In this document: in pieces, positions 18,011 to 26,600 of the stretch
Position numbering within the stretch: position 1 is the first letter of the stretch
Layout of the letters: each line of letters begins with the position of its first letter
From: an uncultured Eubacteriales bacterium
GTDB lineage: Bacteria > Bacillota > Clostridia > Oscillospirales > QAKW01
Length of the DNA: 64,000 bases
Assembly: GCA_902492505.1 (NCBI GenBank)
Contig: CABULU010000001.1
Span: 91,546 to 155,545, forward strand
Direction: 5' to 3'
Notes under the pieces: generated by a model
Seen by the model: the letters and a program-made list of their open reading frames with translations, nothing else
Told to the model about the DNA's origin: nothing
Database searches by the model: none
Translations under genes and position numbers: made by a program

Positions 18011-19129
18011 GTAAAAAAATATCCCGCGGTTGAGAATAAAAGCTTTGTACGGCTGTTGTCATCCCAGCTTTTGTCACAGTCCGGCGGGTATATACAAAAC
18101 GTGGCGCTCAGCGCGCTTATAACCGAGATGACGGGCAGCCGCATGTCGCTCGGTGTTTTTTTGTGCGTGTCTTACGCTCCTGTGTTTTTGTTTTCGTATT
18201 TTGCGGGAAGGCTTACCAACAGAATTCCCGCAAAGAGTATGCTAATCACTACCGAAATAATGCTGCTTGCAATGTCGTCGGCGCTTATTTTTTTAAGAGA
18301 CATGCCGTTTTGGGGCTTTTTAGTCTTCGGCGCGCTGTGGGGTACCGTCCGTGCGTTTCAGACCCCGGCGGCAAGCTCTATGCCAAAGCTTATGTGTGAA
18401 GAAAATGCACTGCCGTCCGGCGTCGCGGCGCTGAGCCTTGCCATGTCGCTGTCGCGCGCCGCAGGACCTATTATTTCGGGTGTGCTGTATACCGCGCTTT
18501 CCTACCGAGCGGCATTTATTGCAAATGCGTTTAGCTATATTCCGTCTCTGTTTTTACTGTGGGGAATAAAGATAAATACACAAAAAGCCTGCAGAAAAGT
18601 CAAAAAGGGAAAAATGAACCTAAGCATTCCTCTGCTTGCGGTAGTGTTTACGGTATCGCTTGTCGGAACGGCATATAACCTGATATTCACCGGGATTTCG
18701 GAAAAGCTCGAACTTTCACGCATATGGTTTTCGGTGTTTATGGCACTAATCGGCGTGGGTGCCGTTATCGGTGCTTATATTATGTCCGGAAAGAAAAGAT
18801 TTATCTGGGCGGCGCTCGGCATTGCGGTTTCGGCGGGAATACTCTCATTTTCGGGAAGCGTTTATATTATCTGCCCCGTAGTTCTTATCTACGGGCTGTC
18901 CGATTATCTGTTTTTCACCTCCGCGCTCACAAAGATTCAGGAGGAAAACGATGAGAATTCCATTGCGGGCGCAATGGGAATTTATACTATCGTGACAACA
19001 GGTGCGCTGCCGCTCGGGTTTTTAGCTTTGGGCTATTTAACGCAGGCTTTGCCCATATCTTCGGTGCTGTGTATTATTGCCGCCTGTGTTGCGGGTATGT
19101 ATCTGGTTTTTTCTCGAAAAATCCGTTGA
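17996..19129 (+). CDS. MFS transporter (EntS/MFS_3-like exporter)
   Basis: 377 residues with about eleven to twelve membrane segments. The start region (FVRLLSSQLLSQSGGYIQNVALSALI) and the loop FAGRLTNRIPAKSMLI match the drug/siderophore exporter branch of the major facilitator superfamily; the substrate is unknown. The only plausible start is the ATG at 17996, which lacks a Shine-Dalgarno sequence and sits inside the stem of an intrinsic terminator; no ATG, GTG or TTG further in preserves the first helix. Expression therefore looks weak, read-through dependent or otherwise controlled. Confidence 0.8.
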   Translation: MDNFFVKKYPAVENKSFVRLLSSQLLSQSGGYIQNVALSALITEMTGSRMSLGVFLCVSYAPVFLFSYFAGRLTNRIPAKSMLITTEIMLLAMSSALIFLRDMPFWGFLVFGALWGTVRAFQTPAASSMPKLMCEENALPSGVAALSLAMSLSRAAGPIISGVLYTALSYRAAFIANAFSYIPSLFLLWGIKINTQKACRKVKKGKMNLSIPLLAVVFTVSLVGTAYNLIFTGISEKLELSRIWFSVFMALIGVGAVIGAYIMSGKKRFIWAALGIAVSAGILSFSGSVYIICPVVLIYGLSDYLFFTSALTKIQEENDENSIAGAMGIYTIVTTGALPLGFLALGYLTQALPISSVLCIIAACVAGMYLVFSRKIR

Positions 19130-19132
19130 CAT

Positions 19133-19160
19133 TTGACTTTTTTGTGATAAACTATATAAT
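19133..19160 (+). promoter_or_regulatory. Promoter for the oad operon
   Basis: TTGACT at 19133-19138, 16-base spacer, TATAAT at 19155-19160. An overlapping TTGACA occurs a few bases upstream but is too far from TATAAT. Confidence 0.6.
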
Positions 19161-19198
19161 GACGAAAAATTTGGAATTAAATTAAGGAGATGACAATA

Positions 19199-20578
19199 AT
19201 GAAGGTGAATTTTACCGAAACGGTGCTGCGTGACGCAAATCAGTCATTGATTGCAACGCGTCTGCCGTTTGAAAAATTTGCGCCTGTTTTGTCCGACATG
19301 AATAAGGCAGGGTACTACTCTGTCGAGTGTTGGGGCGGTGCTACCTTTGACAGCTGTCTGCGTTTTCTTAACGAAGATCCGTGGGAGAGGCTGAGAAAAA
19401 TCAGAGAGGCAATGCCCGACACTAAGCTTCAGATGCTGCTTCGCGGACAAAATCTATTGGGTTATAAGCATTATCCCGACGATGTTGTAAGAAAATTCGT
19501 TGAGCTGTCCGTTAAGAACGGAATTGATATTATTCGTATTTTTGATGCGCTTAACGATGTACGGAATATACGTGTTGCCGTTGAGGAAACGATAAAGCAC
19601 GGCGCTCATGCTTCCGGCGCCATCTCCTACACCACAAGCCCCGTTCATAATCTTGAAAGCTATGTAAAGCTTGCAAAAGAAATGGAAAACATGGGCGTTG
19701 CATCTGTCTGTATCAAGGATATGGCGGGCGTTATGTCGCCTAAGGAGGCGTATGACCTTGTAAAGGCGCTCAAGGAGAATATAAAAGTGCCTGTTGTCGT
19801 TCATACCCACTGCACGGCGGGTCTTGCGTTTATGACCTACCTCAAGGCGGTTGAGGCCGGCGCCGATGTGATTGATACCGCTACTTCCTGCTTTTCCGGC
19901 GGTACTTCGCAGCCTGCAACTGAGACTTTGGCGTATGCCCTGCGCGATTTGGGCTACGAGGTATCTCTTGACGATAAAATTCTCTCAAAGGTTAACTCCT
20001 ATTTCGCACCTATCAGAAACGAGTATCTGCAAAACGGAACGCTTGATCCGCTGATGATGGCGACGGATACCGCATGCCTTGATTATAAGGTTCCTGGCGG
20101 TATGCTTTCCAATCTGGTTTCACAGCTTAAGATGCAGAATGCAATGGATAAGTTTGAAGATGTTTTGGCAGAGGTGCCCAAGGTTCGTGCGGAGCTTGGA
20201 TATCCTCCGCTTGTAACGCCGATGAGCCAGATGGTTGGTGTTCAGGCTGCGCAGAATGTTCTGCTGGGTGAGCGCTATAAGAGTATAGGCAAAGAGGTTA
20301 AGGCGTATGTCCGCGGTGAGTACGGTCGTGCTCCCGGTGAAATCAATGCCGAAATCGCTAAAAAGGTTTTGGGCGACGAAAAGCCTATAACACATCGTCC
20401 CGCAGATGACCTTGCTGACGAGTTTGAGGCAACCAAGGCAAAGCTCGGCGATATCGCAAAAAGCGATGAGGATGTGCTTTCCTACATCGCGTTCCCGCAG
20501 GTCGCGGAAAAATTCTTTGAACAACGCCGCAAGTTAGAGGAAAACACGGTAGTTTACTCTATAAAGCGTATTGATTAG
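19199..20578 (+). CDS. oadA: Oxaloacetate decarboxylase alpha subunit (carboxyltransferase, no biotin domain)
   Basis: 459 residues of the pyruvate-carboxylase-type carboxyltransferase: TETVLRDANQSL at the N-terminus, LLRGQNLLGYKHYPDDV, RIFDALND, the carbamylated-lysine segment CIKDMAGVMSP, VHTHCTAGLA (metal histidines) and FSGGTSQPATE. It moves the carboxyl group of oxaloacetate to biotin in the cytoplasm. The C-terminal biotin domain found in many OadA proteins is absent and is supplied by the separate carrier two genes downstream. The second ATG is chosen because AAGGAG is 9 bases away. A pyruvate-carboxylase half-enzyme is less likely given the neighbouring beta and gamma subunits. Confidence 0.92.
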   Translation: MKVNFTETVLRDANQSLIATRLPFEKFAPVLSDMNKAGYYSVECWGGATFDSCLRFLNEDPWERLRKIREAMPDTKLQMLLRGQNLLGYKHYPDDVVRKFVELSVKNGIDIIRIFDALNDVRNIRVAVEETIKHGAHASGAISYTTSPVHNLESYVKLAKEMENMGVASVCIKDMAGVMSPKEAYDLVKALKENIKVPVVVHTHCTAGLAFMTYLKAVEAGADVIDTATSCFSGGTSQPATETLAYALRDLGYEVSLDDKILSKVNSYFAPIRNEYLQNGTLDPLMMATDTACLDYKVPGGMLSNLVSQLKMQNAMDKFEDVLAEVPKVRAELGYPPLVTPMSQMVGVQAAQNVLLGERYKSIGKEVKAYVRGEYGRAPGEINAEIAKKVLGDEKPITHRPADDLADEFEATKAKLGDIAKSDEDVLSYIAFPQVAEKFFEQRRKLEENTVVYSIKRID

Positions 20579-20589
20579 GGGGCTGTTTT

Positions 20590-20934
20590 ATGAGTTCTTA
20601 CGAAAATCCTTCTATCACCGACGCACTGATTATCGCACTTGTAGGATTTGCTACGGTCTTTGTGGTTCTTATTGTTCTGATGGGTATTATAGCACTCATT
20701 TCTAAGTTATTCGGCGGGAAAACAGCTCCTGCCGACGAGCCTGAAGCTGTTTCGGCGGCACCCGAGACTGTTGTGGCAGCATCCGAGGCTGAGCGGACAG
20801 AGGATAATTATACCGGCGTTAAGCTGCACGGCATTGACGACAAGACTGCGGCGGTGCTTATGGCAATTGTTGCACACAAGCTTAATAAGCCGCTTGATAA
20901 TCTGAGATTTATTTCTGTCAGAGAGGTAAAATAA
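20590..20934 (+). CDS. oadG: Sodium-pump decarboxylase gamma subunit (OadG)
   Basis: 114 residues: one membrane helix near the N-terminus ([21 protein letters not shown]), a polar Ala/Glu linker, and a short conserved C-terminus ([11 protein letters not shown]). Gamma subunits hold the alpha and beta parts together at the inner membrane. It sits 11 bases after oadA and one base before the carrier gene, which supports the assignment for this short, poorly conserved family. Confidence 0.85.
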   Translation: MSSYENPSITDALIIALVGFATVFVVLIVLMGIIALISKLFGGKTAPADEPEAVSAAPETVVAASEAERTEDNYTGVKLHGIDDKTAAVLMAIVAHKLNKPLDNLRFISVREVK

Positions 20935-20935
20935 C

Positions 20936-21373
20936 ATGAAATACGAAGTTACATTAAACGGCAAGACATATGAAATTGAGGTAGAAGAGGGCAAAGCAAT
21001 TGTTTTGGATGAGCGAGCGGCTGCACCCGTCGCTCCTGCCGCCCCTGCACCGGCTCCGGCTGCACCCGTCGCGCCTGCCGCCTCTGCACCGGCTCCGGCT
21101 GCACCTGTGGCGTCTGCGGAGTCTGCACCCGCGCCTGCTGCTTCTGCTCCGGCAGGAAGCGGCACGCCTGTAAACGCTCCGCTTCCCGGTACGATACTTA
21201 GCGTAAATGTGTCAAACGGACAGACTGTGAAAGCAGGTCAGGTGCTTGTTGTCATTGAGGCCATGAAAATGGAAAATGAGATAATGGCGCCCTCTGACGG
21301 TACAGTCACCTCTGTTGCCGTCTCCAAAGGACAGTCTGTCGAGAGCGGCGCTGCACTTGTGTATCTCGCATAG
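20936..21373 (+). CDS. Biotin carboxyl carrier protein of the decarboxylase
   Basis: 145 residues: a short N-terminal beta segment, a flexible Ala/Pro linker (about 30-80), and a biotinyl domain with the target lysine in EAMKMEN. The linker is encoded by three 39-base repeats. It carries CO2 on biotin from the alpha subunit to the membrane beta subunit; BirA at 10559 would attach the biotin. The layout is like GcdC/MmdC carriers. The ATG follows the oadG stop with one base between, so it is translationally coupled. Confidence 0.93.
   Translation: MKYEVTLNGKTYEIEVEEGKAIVLDERAAAPVAPAAPAPAPAAPVAPAASAPAPAAPVASAESAPAPAASAPAGSGTPVNAPLPGTILSVNVSNGQTVKAGQVLVVIEAMKMENEIMAPSDGTVTSVAVSKGQSVESGAALVYLA
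21020..21136 (+). repeat. Three 39-bp tandem repeats coding the Ala/Pro linker
   Basis: Units at 21020, 21059 and 21098 start GCTGCACC and encode 13-residue Ala/Pro/Val blocks. The first two are nearly identical and the third has diverged. Such linkers vary in length by unit gain or loss. Confidence 0.85.
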
Positions 21374-21387
21374 GGGGGTAAAGACAA

Positions 21388-22590
21388 GTGAATATTATAG
21401 TTGAAACCTTACAGGGCATCTGGGAAAGCTCCGGTTTCTCAAATATGACCTGGCAGTCGGCAGTTATGATTGTGCTTGCCTGCGTGCTCCTGTATTTGGG
21501 TATTGTAAAAAAGTTTGAGCCACTGCTGCTTGTCGGAATTGCTTTCGGAATGCTGCTTACCAATCTGCCGACGCCTGACGGTGCTACGGCAATATACAAT
21601 CCTGCTCTGTGGGAGCAGTTTATGGATGAGGGTTCAGAATTCTATCACAGCTACGGTCATATTCTGGCAAACGGCGGATTTCTTGATATATTGTATATCG
21701 GCGTCAAGGCGGGTATTTATCCGTCGCTGATATTCCTGGGCGTAGGTGCTATGACCGATTTCGGTCCGATGCTTTCAAATCCAAAATCGTTTCTTTTGGG
21801 CGCTGCGGCACAGTTTGGCGTTTACTGCGCGATGCTTCTTGCAATTTTTCTCGGCTTTTCGGGACCGGAGGCGGCGTCTATCGGTATTATCGGAGGTGCG
21901 GACGGACCTACCGCGATATTCCTAACGTCAATGCTTGCACCTGCGCTTTTGGGCGCGATAGCGATTGCGGCGTACAGCTACATGGCGCTTATCCCGCTTA
22001 TTCAGCCTCCGCTGATGCGGCTTATAACAACTAAGGAAGAACGTGAAATCAAGATGGAGCAGCTCCGTCCTGTTTCAAAGCGTGAAAAAATAGTTTTTCC
22101 GATAGTTGTTACTATATTTACTGTTCTGCTCTTACCGTCGGTCGCTCCGCTGCTTGGTTGTCTTATGCTCGGAAATCTGTTCCGTGAATGCGGAGTTACC
22201 GAACGTCTTTCGGACACTGCGCAGAATGCACTTATGAATATTGTTACGATTTTCCTCGGGATTTCTGTCGGGGCTACAACTGTCGGCGCGAATTTCCTTT
22301 CCTGGAATACACTCAAAATTATCGGTCTGGGTCTGATTGCGTTTGCATTTTCTACTGTCGGCGGTCTTTTGCTCGGCAAAATTATGTGCAAGCTCTCCGG
22401 CGGAAAAATCAATCCGCTTATCGGTTCCGCAGGCGTTTCCGCTGTTCCGATGGCGGCGCGTGTTTCGCAGGTTGAGGGTCAAAAGGCAAATCCCTCCAAC
22501 TTCCTGCTAATGCACGCTATGGGTCCAAATGTTGCCGGTGTTATCGGCTCTGCTGTTGCAGCGGGATTTTTGCTGACGATATTCGGATAA
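21388..22590 (+). CDS. oadB: Na+-translocating decarboxylase beta subunit (OadB)
   Basis: 400 residues starting at GTG, with AGGGGGG upstream. Nine or so membrane segments and the conserved pore motifs of beta subunits are seen: FLGVGAMTDFGPML, GGADGPTAIFLTS with its aspartate, and GSAGVSAVPMAARV near the C-terminus with NFLLMHAMGPNVAGVIGSAV. It decarboxylates carboxybiotin and pumps sodium out of the cell. It is last in the four-gene operon, which ends at the terminator at 22621. The N-terminal 60 residues are slightly longer than in the classical Klebsiella protein. Confidence 0.95.
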   Translation: MNIIVETLQGIWESSGFSNMTWQSAVMIVLACVLLYLGIVKKFEPLLLVGIAFGMLLTNLPTPDGATAIYNPALWEQFMDEGSEFYHSYGHILANGGFLDILYIGVKAGIYPSLIFLGVGAMTDFGPMLSNPKSFLLGAAAQFGVYCAMLLAIFLGFSGPEAASIGIIGGADGPTAIFLTSMLAPALLGAIAIAAYSYMALIPLIQPPLMRLITTKEEREIKMEQLRPVSKREKIVFPIVVTIFTVLLLPSVAPLLGCLMLGNLFRECGVTERLSDTAQNALMNIVTIFLGISVGATTVGANFLSWNTLKIIGLGLIAFAFSTVGGLLLGKIMCKLSGGKINPLIGSAGVSAVPMAARVSQVEGQKANPSNFLLMHAMGPNVAGVIGSAVAAGFLLTIFG

Positions 22591-22620
22591 TTCTTATCGG
22601 TAAACCGAAAAAATTTTATA

Positions 22621-22652
22621 AAAACAGACCTTAATTTAAGGTCTGTTTTTTG
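22621..22652 (+). terminator. Terminator of the oad operon
   Basis: AAACAGACCTTAA / TTAAGGTCTGTTT stem followed by a T-run, about 30 bases after the oadB stop. Confidence 0.85.
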
Positions 22653-22829
22653 TTTTGCCAAATTATATGTACCTTAACGTAATGTAATACTGGAAAATTT
22701 AGGATATTATACAAGAACGGTTTTGCTGATTTGCATAAATTTTACAAAAAATAAATATATTTGATAATATTGTGGCATTTATGGGAAAATTATGATATTA
22801 TGAAGAAAATATATAAAGGAGGAAGCTAT

Positions 22830-23528
22830 ATGAAAAAAATAATATCTTTAATACTGATGTGTGTTATGTTACTCTGCGTAGCATCCTGCAAACGCCGTCC
22901 GCCGGAAGATGTAAGAGCAGATATTCCGGCGCAGAGCAGCGGCGACGCGGCGGACGAGCCGGAAGACAAAACAGATAAAGAAAAGACTGAAGATAAGCCT
23001 GCAGAAAATGCAGATGATAATAAGAATGATATAAATACAGAAAATAAAAAAGATACAGAAAATAAAAAAGATACAGAAACAACAGAGCAAAAAGATAAGG
23101 ATAATGTTGAGGACGCAAACGATAATTCAGAAAATACAGAGAAAGAAGAAGCAGAAACGGATGCGCCCGCCGACGATTCAAAGCCGACGACCGGTCCCGA
23201 GTCTTGGGTGACTATAACTGAGGAAAAGGCGCCGCCGTGTAATGTAACAATTGACGACGATTTTGATGAAGGAAAGGTGTTGGTATATCTTACACGTGCG
23301 CAGAGTGCAGCTCGGCAAGAGTATACTGCGGCGGATTTTCCGGGTGTGGATATAGAAGAAATTAGAGTCGGTTCGTATTATCCCGAAATCAATAACCGCA
23401 TTTCAGTAAGATTAATATTAACCCAAAAGGATAAAGGCTCTGTAATTGAGGCTATAAGGATATTGGAGCAAAGTCCCATAGTATACTATGCCAAACCCAT
23501 TATAACTAGGGAGGTAATTGATGTATGA
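22830..23528 (+). CDS. Low-complexity lipoprotein, function unknown
   Basis: 232 residues from the ATG with AAAGGAGG upstream. The signal ends at VASC (Cys near residue 19). Residues about 25-125 are almost entirely Lys, Glu, Asp, Asn and Thr, with a repeated DTENKK block; such stretches act as extended stalks. The C-terminal 110 residues form a compact-looking domain (GKVLVYLTRAQSAARQEYT, IRVGSYYPEINNRISVRLI) that I do not recognise. Part of its 3' coding sequence is repeated just after the stop. It stands alone between two terminators. Confidence 0.7.
   Translation: MKKIISLILMCVMLLCVASCKRRPPEDVRADIPAQSSGDAADEPEDKTDKEKTEDKPAENADDNKNDINTENKKDTENKKDTETTEQKDKDNVEDANDNSENTEKEEAETDAPADDSKPTTGPESWVTITEEKAPPCNVTIDDDFDEGKVLVYLTRAQSAARQEYTAADFPGVDIEEIRVGSYYPEINNRISVRLILTQKDKGSVIEAIRILEQSPIVYYAKPIITREVIDV
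23037..23072 (+). repeat. Two perfect 18-bp tandem repeats inside the lipoprotein gene
   Basis: ACAGAAAATAAAAAAGAT occurs twice in a row (23037 and 23055), encoding TENKKD blocks in the stalk. Confidence 0.9.
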
Positions 23529-23586
23529 TATACTTAATTTCAGTAAACTTAATATTAACTCAAAAGGATAAAGCCTCTGTAATTGA
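23401..23586 (+). repeat. 49-bp near-identical direct repeat, offset 137 bp
   Basis: 23401-23449 (inside the lipoprotein gene) and 23538-23586 (after its stop) agree at all but about four positions. The second copy keeps codons like SVNLILTQKDKASVI but is no longer attached to a start. It looks like a decaying local duplication. Confidence 0.8.
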
Positions 23587-23613
23587 TTGTTGATAATTGT
23601 TAACAATAAAATA

Positions 23614-23645
23614 ATCCCCGGGCAGTTTGCCCGGGGATATTTTAT
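23614..23645. terminator. Bidirectional terminator between lipoprotein and giant surface protein
   Basis: ATCCCCGGGCA-gtt-TGCCCGGGGAT, very GC-rich stem, T-rich on both sides, between convergent genes. Confidence 0.9.
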
Positions 23646-26600
23646 TATTTTACAAAACTCTGATGAAATCTTGTAATTATAGTTGCAACCTGTGCGCGCG
23701 TAGCATAATCCCGCGGTGCAAAGTTGTGTTCGTCCATGCCGTCTATTATTCCGGCTCTCTGGCAGATTTCAACCGCCTCTTTGGCGTAGTTTTGAATTCT
23801 GCTTTCGTCATTGAAGGTTTTCTTTTCAACCCGTTCATCAAGCACAATACCCGCAAATTTTGCATACCTTACAATCATCGTGCAAATCTGCTGTCTCTGT
23901 ACATTATCATTGGGTGAAAATTTATCGCTGTCCGTGCCGTCAACAATTCCGTTTTCAAAAGCCCATTTAACAGCCGGTGTATACCACTTACCGGACGGTA
24001 CATCGCTAAATGCCGTTTCAACTTCGCGGTTTTCCGTGTCTACGCCGCTCATGTTCGCAAGAATTTGGACAAACATGGCTCTTGTGAGCGTCATTGCCGG
24101 TGCAAATACCGTTTCATCAGTTCCGTTCATCAGCTCATATGTTGCTACATAATCAATGTAGCTCTTGTACCATCTGCCGCTTTCTACGTCGCTGAACTGC
24201 TTTGAACTGTCTGTAAGCTCCTTGTCGGGTTCGGGAGTAGGTTCGGGCTCGGGTTCGGGTTCGGGCTCAGGTTCGGGTTCAGGTGTTGGGTCGAGCTTTG
24301 TGCCCTGCGCGGTTCTGACTTCTTCCTCACCGCAGTATTCACATTTCCTTGTCTCTGTGCCGTCCGCTTCCACAGTGGCGTCGTTGTTATAAACAAATTC
24401 GCCCCATTTATGTGCGTCCGGGTTTACGGGAATAGCCTCGACTTTTGTATGGGAACTGTCGTTTTTGCATGTAAAGAGCTTTTCGCCCTGTGCCGAGCAT
24501 GTGGGTTCTTTTGTAATTACTCCGTTGTCCCATGCGTGTTCATCGGCGTCAATAGGAATTGTCTCAGTCCTTGTATGAGAACTGTCATTACGGCAGGTAA
24601 ACAACAGCTCACCCTCTTGCGAACAGGTCGGCGTTTTTGTTACCGTTCCGTTATCCCAATTGTGACCGAGCGCAGAATCCTCCTTAATTCTTGTGTCCGT
24701 ATACGTACAGCCGTATGTGGTACAGTGTGCAGTTTCGGTTCCGTTATTCTCGCAGTCCGCGTCATTGTTGGAAACATATTCACCGAAACTGTGTTTTTTC
24801 AGTGCATTTTCCGCATTTGTCAGCATATTTACGGCGGCTGATACATCGGCGGCGCTTTCAAACAATTCTGCCGCCGCTTCAGCGTTTGATATCGCTGTCA
24901 GCAGTGCGTCAAATGTGGGAGTGCAGTATAAGTTACTGTCGTTGCTTATCTGTTTTGTGCGTTTGAGTACGGTGTTGAATTCACTCTGGTCTATAAGTCC
25001 GTTTACTGCACTTTCAAGCTCTGTGCATGCCTGCATTATTTGTCTTGCATTCGGGGAAATTATTGCTTTGACCTCGTCGATTTTGTCCGTCAGCACTTTG
25101 TATGATGCTGCTGTGTACCTGTGGTCGCTGTTTTTTATCTTCTGTGCATCCGCTATTGCACTGAGCATCCTTTCGGTGTCAGGCGTCAGATTATCCATTG
25201 CTTCAACCAACTCCTGCATCGCCTCGGTAATGTTTTCCGCGCGCAGAGTAACTGCTGATTTCAGGCTGTAGGTACTTAAATTGTTTTCGCCGTAAAACGT
25301 TTTTGCGGTTTCGTACTTTTCAAGGAAATTCTCCGCCGAAACCTCGGTGTAATATTCAAACTCCTCGCTGTTTTTTATAATTTCGGCATTTTTTAGGATT
25401 TGACCGTAATTCTCCGCTTCCAGAGTGATTTTATCTATTGCATCCTGCAGCGCGTTGTATGCGGCATTGATTTCCGTCAGTGTGCTTTGCGTTCTTTCTG
25501 CGGTTTTTACGGCTGAATTAATTGCCGCGTTCAGTTCCGTTATCTGATGCTGAGAGCAGCTTGTTGTATCGATTTCACTCGCACTTTCAGTAAGACTGTC
25601 AAGCTCGAGCAGCTTTTGAGCGATATCCGCCGCAAGGTTTATTTTCTGAGCTGCGTTGTCTGCCTGTGTCTTGTCTGCTTTATCGCTGTGAATTATGTAT
25701 TCACCGTCTTTTGCAGCGAGCCTGATACGTTCTAAAGCGTACTCGCGGTAACCGCTTGCGCTTTCAAAACCTGCCGCGCGCTCAAGCGCAGTATAAAGCG
25801 CACTCATATCGGCGGAGTTTATGTCAATTTCAAGAACCCACTGTTCTGAAGAGGTGTTGTTTGAAATGCTGACGGTGTATACGGCGTCGTTGACCGCCGG
25901 GATTTCGGTTATATCCGAGACTCCGCTGACAGTGATCGAGTTACCGCCGCTTTGAATAATATAGTCATTGAGCGAGAAGGTGCTCTTTCCGGCGCCGAGC
26001 GTCAGCTTCAGTGTTTTGTCGGAGCTGTTTACCTTGATTTTATCTGAAAACTTATAGCTTGTCAGTCCGTCGGAACGTATTGTAAGCGCATAATTTTGAT
26101 ATTGCCAGTTGTTGACGGTGTTGCTGCCGCCCAGTATTTTCCTACCGGCGCCTGTAATAAAGCTGTCTGAATATACATTGTAGTAGTTCCCGGACAAATC
26201 AAGCACGCTGTTGTTTGACGGGTTATTAATTACGCCTGCGACGCCTACAAATCTGTTGCCCGAAATATTCATTTTCAGCATTTCGTTTGGCTGGGCCGTG
26301 TCGTTGAAGGCAATAAATGACGCAGTTTTTTCGGTGCTGCTCAAAAACAGATTGTTTTGTATGCTTATATCGCTGTAAGCGTAGGGAGACACGGTAAATC
26401 CCGCGGCTTTGGTCTGGAAGTTGTAAAAGCAGTTGCCTGTAATGTTTAGCTGCGCTGTTTGGCTCTGACCGTTGTTTGCATGGTTTCTGCCTTCGAAATA
26501 CAGATAATTTCCGGCTGATGTATCAATACCGTTTCTCAGATTACAGTTTTTAACCGACAGTCTGCCGTCTCTTTGTTTTGAACTCATTTTCCACCAGCCG

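Noticed and set aside
20707..21165. 152-codon Ala/Gly-rich minus-strand frame with repeats
   Set aside because: It is the mirror of the Ala/Pro linker repeats of the biotin carrier.
24224..24292. Short tandem repeats resembling a repeat array
   Set aside because: Hexamer coding repeats for Pro-Glu within the giant gene, with no spacers; not a CRISPR array.
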